Source: Megaustenia siamemsis
Lineage: Eukaryota > Mollusca > Gastropoda > Stylommatophora > Ariophantidae
Assembly (NCBI GenBank): GCA_032433765.1
Contig: JAVIAB010000092.1
Coordinates: forward strand, 104,817,779-104,881,778
Length of the DNA stretch: 64,000 nucleotides
Direction: 5' to 3'
Position numbers and translations under genes: made by a program. Below the pieces are notes generated by a model. The model saw nothing but the letters and a program-made list of their open reading frames with translations, was not told the DNA's origin and ran no database searches. Shown here one piece after another: positions 32,704 through 44,890 of this stretch (positions are counted from its first letter, which is position 1; each line of letters begins with the position of its first letter).

Positions 32704-32985
32704 GATATCTACAGCATTCAAAGACTACATATTGGTTTCTGCTAGAGTTACTTGTTGATATCTGCAGCATTCAAAGACTACATATTGGTTTCTGCTAGAG
32801 ATACTTGTTGATATCTGCAGCATTCAAAGACTACATATTGGTTTCTGCTAGAGTTACTTGTTGATATCTGCAGCATTCAAAGACTACATATTGGTTTCTG
32901 CTAGAGTTACTTGTTGATATCTGCAGCATTCAAAGACTACATATTGGTTTCTGCTAGAGTTACTTGTTGATATCTACAGCATTCG
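32704..32985. repeat. 53-bp minisatellite, ~5.3 units
   Basis: Unit GATATCTGCAGCATTCAAAG + ACTACATATTGGTTTCTGCT + AGAGTTACTTGTT at 32704, 32757, 32810, 32863 and 32916. Almost identical copies, so recently amplified. Confidence 0.96.
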
Positions 32986-33720
32986 GAGCACAAAAGTGAT
33001 GGCTCTACGTATTATACGAATCACTTTTGAATGGCGAGTACTGCACATCAGTGTCAAACTGTTCACCAGAAATAAGTTATGCATTATTCATCTTTCTTTG
33101 AAGTCAAGTCTAAATAACACTTTCCTTCTCCCTTAAGTTGAACATCCTGAAGCTGTTTTGGTTTTTCTATAAATAAGTTTTTTCTTGTGTGAAAGCAATG
33201 GTTGATTTCTTATACCTTTGCATTTTGAGAGTTCGATGAATTTGATTCAACAAGCTGTTTACATATTTGTTGCAATTTCTTGATTTCAAATTGTTTTATT
33301 TGCTTTCTCATTAATGTTTTAGTTATAGCATCATTCTAACTGAACTTACAAAAACGAGGCAATCTTAATTTTCAAGAGTAGTTTTACTGAACATATGAAA
33401 GATTGACAATCTGAACTTTACAAATCTGACAAACCCCCCCCCCCCCCCAAAAAAAAAAAAAAAAAAAAAAACAACAATCTGAAACACTGGAATGTTCGAA
33501 AGATAGTAGCAATAAATAACATTTTTCTCATCTGATATCAATCCTTTTTCCCCACTTTTTGTTTCTATGTCCTTAAGAAGGGGACTTTTGTCATGCAATT
33601 TATAATTAAGCTTTAAAAGAATGGGCACAGTCCTTTGTGAGAATAGCACGGTTAGGTATTGTGTGGAAAAATTAAAAAATACAAAAAAATGGTATGTTAG
33701 AAGCTTTACGTGATTAGTGG
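32986..33720. other. No gene seen; homopolymer block
   Basis: A C-run followed by an A-run lies near 33427-33471. Otherwise AT-rich without recognised content. Confidence 0.5.
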
Positions 33721-33730
33721 ACACAGACTA

Positions 33731-33762
33731 AACGACGTTTCGGCCGAATAGGCCTTCAGCAG
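33731..33762 (-). ncRNA. Hammerhead-ribozyme-like motif
   Basis: Antisense reading gives CTGCTGA, then AGGCC-TATTC-GGCC (stem II), then GAAAC-GTC. This is the layout of the hammerhead core CUGAUGA / stem II / GAAA found in Penelope-like elements and retrozymes. One core base differs (CTGCTGA instead of CTGATGA), which would probably cripple cleavage. Stem I is not obvious. Confidence 0.4.
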
Positions 33763-34016
33763 GAATAAACAAGAAACACACACACAAAAAACTAATGACG
33801 AAACATTTAAAACAAAAATATTCGAAATATGTTAAAGAAAGTAAAATAAAAATGTCTATCCTGTGTGTATGAAAAGGAAATAGTTGCAAAAGTGTGGCTG
33901 TCGTGAATGTGCTTAAATGTGTGCAAATGCACACCGAACCATTGAGCCGAACCATGAACCGAACCATGTAGGTATTGTGTGACTACACAACAGTGCAACA
34001 GTGGTCGTGATAACTG

Positions 34017-34205
34017 TTGTTATTATTTTTGTGGTTTTGTCAGTGATCATGATAATTATTATTATTTTTGTGGTTTTGTCAGTGATCATGATAATTATTA
34101 TTATTTTTGTGGTTTTGTCAGTGATCATGATAATTATTATTATTTTTGTGGTTTTGTCAGTGATCATGATAATTATTATTATTTTTGTGGTTTTGTCTAC
34201 TTTTT
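34017..34205. repeat. 39-bp minisatellite, ~4.7 units
   Basis: Unit TGATCATGATAATTATTATT + ATTTTTGTGGTTTTGTCAG. 39 is a multiple of three, so both strands give repetitive ORFs that are not genes. Confidence 0.96.
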
Positions 34206-35324
34206 AGCGAGACAACGTCAGACTAAGTTTGTATAATATTAGACCGTAATTGACATCTAAAAATAAAATGAAAATCACTTTTTGATCTAGTAACTAACCA
34301 TCGTAACAAATGGGCATAGAATCCAAGAATGACGACACTCTACTTTCACTTTCATAAATGATACGTTACATTTACAGATGCACTAGACCGTCAGGTGCTA
34401 AACACAGTGCAGCGTAATCAACAAAAAATGCACGACAAAGAATATAGTCACCTTAACAATAAATTAGTTTGATAGATAAAAATAACATAATTATGTATGT
34501 AGACATTTCTTAGGTTTCTCAAACTTGTTTATACACAATCTACATTAGATGGGCTGGGGCGCAGAAAGGGGAACACCGTGGAAAAGAACCCTCTAACTGG
34601 TGAGACGTTTTCAGCCCTGTGAGCATGTCAGCTGACGTCATTCTAACCGCGGCCATCCCTACTCGTAAAGCTGAAAACGTCACGTTAGTGAGAGATTTCC
34701 ATGGTTTTCCTTTCTGTGTTCAGGCCTATCTAAAGTTGGATGTGGGTTACATCAATCAATCAAATGAATTGTACTGTAAAGGCAAGAAACGTAACGTGGA
34801 TTGCCAACACCCGTGTCTAGGGAAGTATTTGAGTATCTGCCGTCTGGGCTGCGTCCCAAACTTACTTTTGTATTTTACTTATATTACCACTTTCTTTCAT
34901 TTTTTTTTTTTTTTTACTTTTTCAACTTTTGTTATATTATTTCTTTCTTCTTTTTTTGATTTTCGCTTTGAATTTTTGAGTTCTAAAAATTGTGCCTTCG
35001 AGGAAACTGCCTTAAGCCACTAGTGCCGCATCACTATTAAGGACAATCATGATTGTAAGCCCTCACTTTTCATGAACGATAATATTGACTGTTTTTCAAG
35101 TTTAGATTAACAATAATAGTTCTCTCCATAGATTCCCTCCTTGGTCTACCAGCCAAGGGAAATGGCAACAGCAACTGTCACTTTCATTTTCAAAGCAAAC
35201 TTCCGGACGTACTAACCGAGTTGCCTCCCACATAGAGCAAGTTGAATCAGGCGTTTGTGTTCCCTTCCACACTCGAATCGAAATGTTAAATGAACAAAAA
35301 TTATAATTTTTAACGATTGTAATT
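34206..35324. other. No gene established
   Basis: Contains a 134-codon ORF (34619-35023). Its first ~80 codons have a Cys-containing composition; the rest is a T-rich, low-complexity run. I do not recognise it and no splice or repeat evidence supports it. Confidence 0.35.
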
Positions 35325-36360
35325 TATAGTATTTAAAAGAGATACATCTAGATGACATGGACATACGACTAATATTATAATCTATACTGGGAACAAACAA
35401 CAATAATAACATATAACAAAGAGAACTCTACACCCATTGATATAAAAAGAGAGGTAAGATATGGATGCATTCTATCACCAAGCTTGTTCAATCTATACAC
35501 TGAGCAAATCTTTAAAAACATCATAGAAATGCCAGGCCTACAAATTAATGGAAAAATAATCAATAACCTACGATATGCTGACGATACTGTACTACAAGTA
35601 GAAAATCCTAAAAATCTACAACAATTACTTAATGAAATAAACATGACAAGCAAAAAATATGGACTAGATATGAATATCAAAAAGACTAAAACTATGATCA
35701 TAAACAAAGAAAATACTCAAAACTCACAAGTGGATATCACAATTGAAGGAATAAACGTGGAGACAGTTCAGAACTACAACTTCCTTGGACATACTATAAC
35801 CAGTGATGGAAAATGTACAACTGAAATAAACAAAAGAATAGGAATGGCAACAAGTAATTTTAATGTCATGAAGAACATACTAACATCAAAACAAATAACA
35901 TCAGAGCTAAAACTAAGAATAGCAAAATGTTACATCTTCTCAATATTCCTAAATGGTGCAGAAACACGGACATTAGACAGGAAAACAGAACAGAGAATTG
36001 AGGCCTTTGAAATGTTGATATATAGAAGAATAGGTAGAATTGGATGGAAGGAAAGAAAACAAACGATGAAGTCTTAAAACAACTATAAATGAAAAGAGAA
36101 CTACTAAGTACAATTCAAACAAGACAAATGCTATTTTTGGGCCATGTTAAAAGACACAATAGTCTAATAAAAGTAATCCCGGAGGAGAAAATACAAGGTA
36201 AAAGAGGCAGAGACAGACCAAGAACTAACATGGGCGAGTAACATAAAAAGATGGACAAATCAGTCTATGACAACCTGCACCATCAAAGCAAGAGACAGAG
36301 CAGAATGGCGCTCCATGGTAGCCAACCTTCGTTGCGGAAACGTACTCGATGATGATGATT
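35325..36360 (+). mobile_element. LINE family A, 3' part with RT palm
   Basis: Contains 197 open codons (35484-36077) with L-R-Y-A-D-D-T-V (the catalytic Y-A-D-D), the M-N-I-K-K-T-K-T-M-I-I block, Y-N-F-L-G-H-T and the thumb. A frameshift then leads to the C-terminal G-R-x-R-P-R region and a GATGATGATGAT tail at 36348. 5' truncated. Confidence 0.88.
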
Positions 36361-36967
36361 AATTTATAGTATGAAAATAAAAATTATGCTAAAGTCGTCT
36401 CATTGCGTGTATTCTTCGCAACAAAAGCTTGATAACTTCCACTTTATCGATATCTTATGTGTTAGTCTGAGATGATGAATCCACCATCCCTTCTCTAACT
36501 GTTATAGTCACATTTAACATTTGTTTTTCGCTGCCCCATTTTGTAGTGTATTTTCCTTTCTAATATGACTTCAGCATATCATTATTCAACTTTACCTAGC
36601 CCACTCTTGTTCTTCTATATAGGACGCTAATCATCTTACTGAAATAGTGCTGCTTGGTTCTGTGATTCATAACTAACCACATATGAAATCTGAGAAAAAT
36701 GAACAAAATTCGTAGCCATCGAAGATCCTAGGTATAATTTCGGAAAACTGCTTTATACGATGTCAATGCTATTATATTAGACACACAATTCCACTGGCAG
36801 CGGCATTTCTTTCTTCTTCTTTTTTTTAAAATACCATTGCTTAACTGGAATACAAAAACATGTTCACCTCCGATTGAAGTAGGCACTTATACTATCTAGA
36901 TAATACGAATTTTCTTAAGGAGAACCGGCAGTGTATACTGGGATGTGATTTTGATACTTTTCCTCGT
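36361..36967. other. No gene seen
   Basis: AT-rich; nothing recognised. Confidence 0.4.
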
Positions 36968-37480
36968 GGTTTTATCCTCCCACAGTTTCTGGTTAGTGAG
37001 ATTAGATGTTTAGCCCTCTCCGAGCCTCTGGTTAGCGAGATTAGATGTTTAGTCCTCTCCGAGTTTCTGGTTAGTGAGATTAGATGTTTAGCCCTCTCCC
37101 ACATTATTGTTAGTGAGATTAGATGTTTAGTCCTCCCCCAGAAGCTGGTTAGTGAGATTAGATGTTTAGCCCTCTCCGAGCCTCTGGTTAGTGAGATTAG
37201 ATGTTTAGCCCTCTCCGAGCCTCTGGTTAGCGAGATTAGATGTTTAGTCCTCTCCGAGTTTCTGGTTAGTGAGATTAGATGTTTAGCCCTCTCCCACATT
37301 ATTGTTAGTGAGATTAGATGTTTAGTCCTCCCCCAGAAGCTGGTTAGTGAGATTAGATGTTTAGCCATCTCCCAGATTCTGGTTAGTGAGATTAGATGTT
37401 TAGTCCTCCCCCAGAAGCTGGTTAGTGAGATTAGATGTTTAGCCCTCTCCCAGATTCTGGTTAGTGAGATTAGAGGTTTA
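36968..37480. repeat. 39-bp minisatellite, ~13 units, with higher-order pattern
   Basis: Unit GGTTAGTGAGATTAGATGTT + TAGCCCTCTCCGAGCCTCT. Variants in the last 12 bases (GAGCCTCT, GAGTTTCT, CACATTATT, CAGAAGCT, CAGATTCT) recur in the same order, so blocks of several units were duplicated. The 209-codon antisense ORF is due to the 13-codon period. Confidence 0.96.
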
Positions 37481-37917
37481 GCCCTCTCCGTAAACAGTGG
37501 AAAAACACATTGGGTGCACACGTGAATACTAAATTAAAGAAACGTGGCAGTTACAAGTCGAAAAACGTAAGCCAAATTTGGTCTCTGAGAGTCAACAATT
37601 GTTCAGCAAATCCACCAATGACCGAATGTGTCGGGCCGAAATACTTCGACTTTGTCGTCGACTAGCGACATAAAGCATCCTCTCGGCTAAACGGGCTAAC
37701 TTGAGGGAGAAGGAGAGAAAACTTTAGAGAAACAAACCTAATATTGACAAGTCTGTTCGTTGTGATTAACAAGGCAACAACATATTCACAACATATGGAG
37801 CAATATTTGTGCACAATTGTGTATGGCAGCATTCATATTTAATACCAATAGATATGAGTGAATGCTTATCACCCACTGCAGATTCGGTTTTTTTTTAGTG
37901 GTGCGGACCAACAGCCG
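37481..37917. other. No gene seen
   Basis: Nothing recognised. Confidence 0.4.
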
Positions 37918-38060
37918 TCGCTTTCTCTTTCTCTTTCTCTCTCTCTCCTTCTCTCTCTTTATTTCTTTCTCTCTCTCTCGCTCACTTTCTCTCTCTTTCT
38001 TTCCTTCTCACTGTCCTCCTTCTTTTCTCTTTCTTCCTGTATTTCCTTCCTCTTTCTCTC
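37918..38060. repeat. Pyrimidine-rich (CT/TTC) low-complexity tract
   Basis: Imperfect CTCTCT/TTTCTCT run of about 140 bp; overlapping Ser/Leu-rich ORFs are artefacts. Confidence 0.9.
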
Positions 38061-38944
38061 CTTTCTGTTTATTTTCTTTTTCCACGAACCTTCCAATGTC
38101 CACTTAGAACACAAACCTAATTCTGCTGTTGCTGTCTGGACACAGTCATACTTCCTTCAAGTATAAATTGTAAACACTGATCTAAATATAGCTCAAACTC
38201 AATTCGCCTAACCTCCACTTCTACGGAACTATATCGTTAATGGAGACGAGTACGACTTTTTTTTTGCTTCCCCTATCATATTCAAATTCTCTACAATAAA
38301 ATTATATCACGATATCAACAGAACATGTTGCTTTAATTTCTATATCCGCTCTACAAAATATTGTTTGCATTGTTTCCTTTTATGTTACTATGACTTTCTA
38401 TAAATATGTATTGATGTTTAATTGTTTATATTATGTATATTTATATTTCTATCCAGGTGCAACGTAAATGGAAATTCTTGTATGAAAAAGCTAATGTATT
38501 TATATCATCAATTAACTCTTCTAAATTTGACATTCCATCTTGTGTGACTAACTTTTGCAGATGACTCTTCGAATCTGTTTGTTTTATTATTGTTTAAAGA
38601 CAAACATTACATTGTTTATATATAGTTACTACATTCACGTTTCTTAGATCTATTGTACATAACGATGGCTTGTTAATGTGGCTTGCTCTGCCGGGTCAAC
38701 CGAAAGTTCCACTTTGGGATTCTGCGCCATCGCTGCGGTGTTGCGATAAGGGTAATCCGACGACTACACGGAGGCTCCAAACCTGAGACGCTGGCAAGAA
38801 ACATCATAAACAACAGCAGACCTAGTCAAATTAACAACCGAATTGGAAGACAACACATGTAAATCAGCCTGATCATTTCCCTTGTTCGTCATATTTCCTT
38901 ATCCCACCCCCCCCCCTCTTTTTCTACTTAAGACATACACCCGT
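38061..38944. other. No gene seen
   Basis: AT-rich sequence; nothing recognised. Confidence 0.4.
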
Positions 38945-38956
38945 ATGACATAACTA

Positions 38957-39149
38957 AAATAAGTAAAGAGCTCCCGTCACGCCAAGTGGCGTTTAGGAAA
39001 TATGGTGTTAGTGACCATACATTTTACAGACCTTCAGCACATGTTTTTTGGGGTAATGTGGTCGGTATTACGCCCGTGCCACTTTACATTCCCAGAAAAA
39101 AGTCCGGTACCCATTTAAGGCTGGGTGAACCCGAAAGCCGACGAACCAA
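38957..39149 (-). mobile_element. SINE lacking most of its tRNA head, antisense
   Basis: Antisense copy of the common SINE body (ACGCCAAGTGGCGT, GGTCGGTATTACGCCCGTG), breaking within the head after GGGTGAACCCG. Perfect 12-bp TSD ATGACATAACTA at 38945-38956 and 39150-39161. Confidence 0.88.
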
Positions 39150-39369
39150 ATGACATAACTACAACAGATTTATTTTTGTTTCTCATTCAAAGTCAGCAAC
39201 AGTTTATTCTGTATATCTGATTCGAACAGGCCTCAAAATGTATTTCTGGTTGTGATGTTTCGCTTGAAGAATCATGAATGCTTTAATGCCGCAGTGTCGG
39301 ATTGAAAGAGTCATTAAATGGGAATGTTAACCACGCTTGATTAGAAGTGATTCGAATAATTGGAAGTAA

Positions 39370-40041
39370 TGGTCATAAAGAAAGAAACGAACATCACCAA
39401 CATGCAACATTAAAAATAATCAAGACAAATCTGAAACAAGTGCAGATCGTCAAATACTTGAGCACAATAATAATATCAGACGGATGATGTACCACAGAAA
39501 TAAAAAGCAGAATACCGCAGGTCAAAGTAATATTTTAGAAAACAAAAACAAAACAAAAAAAATCACATGCAGCGGGTCTATGGTAATGGATGTTGGATAG
39601 AAAGTTAATCAGTGCTATATAGAGCCAATTCAGAACTATGGGTGCAAATCATGTACTGTATAAAAACAAATTAATAAACGATTAGAGGCCACATGGACGA
39701 GATTTCTCAGAAGAATGATCAATGTTCCCTGGACAGCCATAAACACCAATGAGGAAATTAACAACGAAGTCCAATACAAATGGAGAGCTCCTATAAAGAA
39801 ATTCAGGAAGAAACAATAATGATTTTTGAACCATGGGAAGAGGAAAGTTGGAATACTTGGAACTGGAAAAAATACGAGTAAATGTAGACCGTGGACAACA
39901 AAGAGAGAAGATACTAGATAACTTGATATCATGGCACAGTAAACAGTAAACAACAAAATAAAAATGTGCACTTTGGAAAGAAATTGTGTAAGAACAAGAT
40001 CTCATATGCTAGTCGGTATGGCACATGATGATGATGGTGAT
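39370..40041 (+). mobile_element. LINE family D 3' part
   Basis: Broken frames include an R-F-L-R-R-M-I-N-V-P-W-T-A-I-N-T-N-E-E block, as in the other family-D copies. Ends in CACATGATGATGATGGTGAT at 40022-40041. Confidence 0.75.
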
Positions 40042-41185
40042 TAGAACAGTCCTTGAATTATAAGATACTCTGTTTCTATTCTGAAGTAGAATGAAAGGTT
40101 AATTTTACTGTGTCTAATGACAAGTCATTTATTAAGAATTAAGTCTAACCTTTTCTGATTCAAATGGTCATTGCATTTTAAACGAGTGCTTCATTCATAA
40201 GATTCATTAAGATCAAAATGCACTTTCAGGAAAGATTAAAACTAAAGTTTCTCAGTGTCTGATTTTAAAAGTAATGGAAAGTTATGATATGGTAACTGTA
40301 GTATTACTATACTATATATTTCCTCAATAATTTCAATTATGTATATCAGATCATTAAATCACATTATTATTGAGGTCAGAGCATTTATCTTTGTCGGTGA
40401 TTGTATAATCTCCATTTGCGAGTCAAGTAATCTTTCTACACATACACCAGCTTGTAGGCTGGGTTGACCTCACTTCCTTGAGACTTGAACTTGCCAACGT
40501 CGAGGGGATGGTGGACACACACTATTTTTTTTTTTTTTGTATTCTCCAAAAATTTATTAAAAATTTTTTTTTTTTTTTTTCATTTTAAATATTAACTACA
40601 TATTGACCTTACCATTATTCGTTATTGACGTGACCCCGTAGGTTTTACAGAAGGTGAAGAGGTAGACTTTCTACCATGATCGTTTCATGAATATTTCTTC
40701 AATATTGTAATCACTTGCAGGACATTCCAGCCTGAACACTTTATCATAAAACTGCTCACACTCCATGATATAACCAAAATATTGTCTCGGCACTTAAATC
40801 TCTCCTTTTACAACTTACTATTCAGAACATAAATACCCCCCCCCCCCCTTTTCCAAACAGGTTCGTTACTTACTGAACAATACAACTCTGTGATTAAACA
40901 AATTACAGTTATCGTGATATTGATATGCTATCATAGGTTATGATTTACGACTAACAAATGTTGATGTATTGCTTACATTTACATTTGTCTTAGGATGGGA
41001 CAAACACAATGAAATTATTATTAAAAACGTAACATAACATATTGTTTAAAAAAAAATAAAACGATGGATTATCTGAAAAAATTGGAGAGAAAAAGTACTC
41101 TCTTGATCAAAACTATATGTCTGCTGAGCCTAGCTCATAACCCAGTAACATTTAAGTACCCGGAGTGGTAACAGCATGTGCATCC
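40042..41185. other. No gene seen
   Basis: AT-rich with T-runs (40525-40535, 40566-40580) and a C-run (40838-40848). Confidence 0.45.
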
Positions 41186-41276
41186 TTAACCTGCACTATC
41201 AAAGCAAGAAACGGAGCGGAATAACGATTATGGTAGCCAATGTTCGACGCGGAGACGGCCCCTCTATGATGATGTA
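41186..41276 (+). mobile_element. Short LINE family A 3' end
   Basis: ACCTGCACTATCAAAGCAAG through GGTAGCCAATGTTCG to ATGATGATG: the last ~90 bp of family A. Confidence 0.7.
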
Positions 41277-41426
41277 AAAATGTGGTCAATACATGGTTAA
41301 GTGGTCTGAAACCGGCTTGTTCTTCTCCAAGTTTTTCGTCTATCTATTCTGTCTTCCAAGTCTATCTGTTCTGTTTTCCAAGTCTATCTATTCTGTCTTC
41401 TAAGTCTATCTATTTAATCTTTGTTG

Positions 41427-41428
<2 letters not shown>

Positions 41429-41461
<33 letters not shown>
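41429..41461. repeat. Poly(T) tract
   Basis: About 33 uninterrupted T. Confidence 0.9.
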
Positions 41462-41466
<5 letters not shown>

Positions 41467-41714
41467 CTACGACAAAGATTCCACAAGCACTGATAGTAAC
41501 GTAATTCTACGTTAGATGTTAGAGTCTGATAGATATGTTATGATATTGCTATAATGTTACAACACAACTTGTCATAATTCTTCAAATTAGAGAAGTGAAA
41601 CGAAACTTTTACTAAAGAAGCAGCTTGTTATAATATGAAATATTTGTTCACAAATATAAAAATAACGAGTCAATCGATAATTAACATGCCCTAAAAAACT
41701 CATTTTTCTTGTTT

Positions 41715-42000
41715 GAATTGTGTTTAGAGTTTTTTTTCTACTTCATCTTTTGTTTTCTTTTCGTCTTTCCATCTAATTTTTCCTATTATTCTATAAATCA
41801 ACTTTTCAAAGGCTTCTATTTTTTGTTCCGTTTCTTGTCCATGTTTCTGCACCATAAAGGAATGTGGAGAAGATATACCATTTATAATTTCTCTCCATGG
41901 TTTTCTTCCTAATAGCACGTGATGAGACCTAATCTCTTTCACGGTGGTCAGCCGTATTCGTCTTTTGTGTCCCCAATATGCCTCAAGTATACCAAACACT
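41715..42000 (-). mobile_element. LINE fragment related to family A
   Basis: Antisense 91-codon ORF contains the T-E-Q-K-I-E-A-F-E-K-L-I-Y-R block of family A. Its first half (G-H-K-R-R-I-R-L-T-T-V-K-E) is not found in other copies, so it is a related family or a chimera. Confidence 0.6.
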
Positions 42001-42744
42001 TTGCTGTTTTAACTTTCTGAGGCATTGATCATGTATGTTTCTTCCGCCCCATCTACTGTCACAGACTTTATACATTCGGGATGCACATTCCCGCTAAGCG
42101 CCATTCTTGTCAAAATAGATGTTTGTTTGTCGAACCGGCAACACGCGTTGGCCTACATATGATAGGTTAAACATGTCGACACAAGAAGGATAAACAATAT
42201 TCCACTGAAATATCGATAAAGTTGACAGTCCATCCACTCGTCAGAAGTAAACATAACTACAAACGTGGAATATCAGCACATTATTTCACAACTAGACTGT
42301 CGCGCAGATCATTTAGACACGTCAGTAAGACGAGTTAGAACCGAGTTAGAAAAATTATTTGCAGGCAGCCGCAATGAAATCTCACATTTGTATAATTGCA
42401 ACCATAATCAAGGAACCATAGGACTTCCTAACACTAAGATTATCAGCTATATATTTTCAAAGGACATTTTATAATTTACGTGCGCCTACACTTTGAACAA
42501 TCTTCAAAATTACTTTACCAATAAAGATGTCTGAACTATTGTGAACACTTAAAAGCTTCAACAGCGATTGAGTTTGTTGTGTCAAAACAAAGGCCCGTAA
42601 TTTCGATTGGTTCCCAGTAGAAACTGGGGTAAAACAATGTGCCATGTCATCAATTGTCCTATGTTATTCGGAATAGCACCCGATTGGGTCATGCGTACAT
42701 ACGTAGGTGACTAGCAATTTGATGTTAAATGGACAAACAATAAA
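42001..42744. other. No gene seen
   Basis: Only short ORFs; nothing recognised. Confidence 0.4.
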
Positions 42745-42850
42745 ATCTTACAGGCTTGAGTTTTGCAGATGACCTTGCCCTCTTCAGCTCAACACACTTG
42801 GACGCCTACGATCGACTTCATCACTGTACCGGACAAATAGTCCTCCAGAG
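42745..42850 (+). mobile_element. Small RT fragment of another LINE
   Basis: Encodes L-S-F-A-D-D-L-A-L-F-S-S-T-H, the RT catalytic block of a family-C-like LINE, with no adjacent RT blocks. Confidence 0.5.
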
Positions 42851-42944
42851 ATCAATGCAAGAAAACAAAAATCGTGGATTTTACCGTCACAACCACTGGC
42901 ATCATGACATCATATTCAAACAGAAACTCCTACAAAAAGTTATG

Positions 42945-43585
42945 ATGTTAGTTGATGTTACTCGCCCATGTTAGTCTTGGTTTGCCTCTGCCTATTTTAC
43001 CTTGTATTTTCCTTTCCAATATTACTTTTAGTAGGCTATTGTGTCTTTTGACGTGTCCCAAAAATTTCAAGTGTCTTGTCTTAATTGTATTTAGTAGTTC
43101 TCATTTTATTTTTTTGTTGTTTTAAAACTTCATCGTTTGTTTTCTTTTCTTTCCATCTAATTATACATATTCTTCTATAAATACACATTTCAAAGGCTTC
43201 AATTTTCTGTTCTGGTTTCTTGTCTAATGTCCATGTTTCTGCACCATGCAGGAATATTGAGAAGATGTAACATTTTGCTATTCTTAGTTTCAACCCTGCT
43301 TTATTTGTTTTGCTGTTAGTATATTTTTTCATGGCATTAAAATTACTTTTTGCCATACCTATTCTTTTGTTTATTTCAATTTTACATTTTCCATCATTGG
43401 TTATAGTATATCCAAGGTAGTTGTAGCTCGGAACTGTCTCCAGATGTATTCCTTCAACTGTGATATTTATTTGTAGGTCGTGAGGATTTTCTTTTGTTTA
43501 TGATCATAGTTTTAATCTTTTTGATACTCATACCTAGTCCATATGTTTTGCTTGTTATGTTTATCACATTAAACATAATTTTGAA
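42945..43585 (-). mobile_element. LINE family A, antisense C-terminal half
   Basis: Antisense of the family-A thumb and C-terminal region (A-K-S-N-F-N-A-M-K-K, A-E-T-W-T-L-D-K-K-P-E-Q). It lacks a (CAT)n tail and is truncated at both ends. Confidence 0.82.
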
Positions 43586-43614
43586 AAAAAAAATTGTAAT
43601 GCAACTACAAGGGA

Positions 43615-43765
43615 AGAAAACAACCAAGAACATGCGTCGAGCTATACACGGAGAAGACGTTGGAAGTACATCCGTCATATTTTCATAATGAATGGAAGCA
43701 AGTTCTCGCCTCAAGCCTTCATGTGGACACCGGATCACTAAAGAAAAGAAACTCTACAAACTTAA
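43615..43765 (+). mobile_element. Family-C-like LINE C-terminal fragment
   Basis: One frame reads R-R-R-R-W-K-Y-I-R-H-I then M-N-G-S-K-F-S-P-Q-A-F, similar to the R-R-W-R-W-I-G-H-T-L-R-K ... Q-Q-A-L block of the intact element at 57380-57450. Confidence 0.5.
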
Positions 43766-44380
43766 TAGAGAGGACTCAAATATGGGCTTTAGAACAATAC
43801 GAGACCTACAAGAACCAGCAGTGAATCGTCAGTCAGGAAACATTATTATTCTGTCCTATTGCCGTCTTCGGTCAGAGAAAAACCAAGTAAGTAACAAAGT
43901 ATAACTCTCCATGATGGTTAAGAATATCATTGCATATCGAAAGAAGTGGTGTGTCCTCCAAAGCTTTATTATCGCTATTATAATTTTCGTTCGCATGCTA
44001 ATTGGTCGGTATCTCGCCAGATCACCACACTTGCCCTGAAAGATGCGGTACCTATATAAGTTTAACTAGAACTAAGAGCCGGAGCCCAACCCGATCTTCA
44101 GTCTTTTATAGTCCAATTCACTTTCCACTGAACTGCCGCATCTACCTAGCCCTGTAGTATGCTCATCCTTATCAAGATAACAGTTGATACGCCACTTTCT
44201 GTTTGCACCAGACACTAAATGTTAAATCATGCTCTCTTCATAGTTTCACTCATTGTTGTGCTATCCACACGCGCTAGAGGCGTGGTAAGGAGCTACAGTT
44301 GGTTTGTCGGAAAAAAAGGACAGAAAAATATGTCACCTCGCGTCAATATTGAATTCCTGTGATAGTTATAGTAATCGAAG
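43766..44380. other. No gene seen
   Basis: Nothing recognised. Confidence 0.4.
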
Positions 44381-44890
44381 GTCCCGGTATCACTGCAAGC
44401 GAATTAAAATACATAATTGCTCAACTGCCCGTGCCAGTGGAATCAACTGAATTAATATCTCATCTCCCAAACAAAGAAAGGTAGCTGCAGTCCCCATAAT
44501 AACAGTCTCTGCACATGCCAAAAGACATAAGGCGAAACAGCACCGAAAGTGAACACATCCATCTGTTCCCCGTCATACGATATTATCATTCATCGTAGGC
44601 AATCTGAATATCGAAAAACGATCAAAACGGATGAAATGCACAGCTCACAGTGTGCACATATATAATATAAGGAAACTGCAAGGAACACATTTCAGACACA
44701 GCCTTAAACGGTTCCTGCCACCTATCCGCCATATTGACCGGAAGTTCACGCTTTCCTGAAAATGTGGATCGTCATGTTTTTTTTTTCATGTATAGCGCTT
44801 GTTGATGCTATGACATTGTTTTTGTCTCCAAATCCGAACATATGTAACACAGTTAATCGTCGGACACAATCCAAGCGCTGAGATCTCCCT
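44381..44890 (-). repeat. ~400-bp dispersed repeat, copy 3, extending into the Cys-rich ORF
   Basis: 44381-44755 matches the 24858-25275 segment in reverse. Beyond 44755 the antisense frame reads H-M-F-G-F-G, then S-T-S-A-I, then M-T-I-H-I-F-R-K-A and a stop. This aligns with M-F-G-I-G ... S-S-S-A-M-T-I-I-I-F-G-R-T-stop of the 24132 ORF. So a second, divergent member retains part of the coding region. Confidence 0.65.

Noticed and set aside
34001..34236. Repetitive hydrophobic ORFs on both strands
   Set aside because: By-product of the 39-bp AT-rich repeat.
34619..35023. 134-codon ORF with several Cys
   Set aside because: Second half is a T-rich low-complexity run; no homology, splice or repeat support.
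36892..37521. 209-codon repetitive ORF (minus)
   Set aside because: The 39-bp minisatellite keeps the frame open; not a gene.
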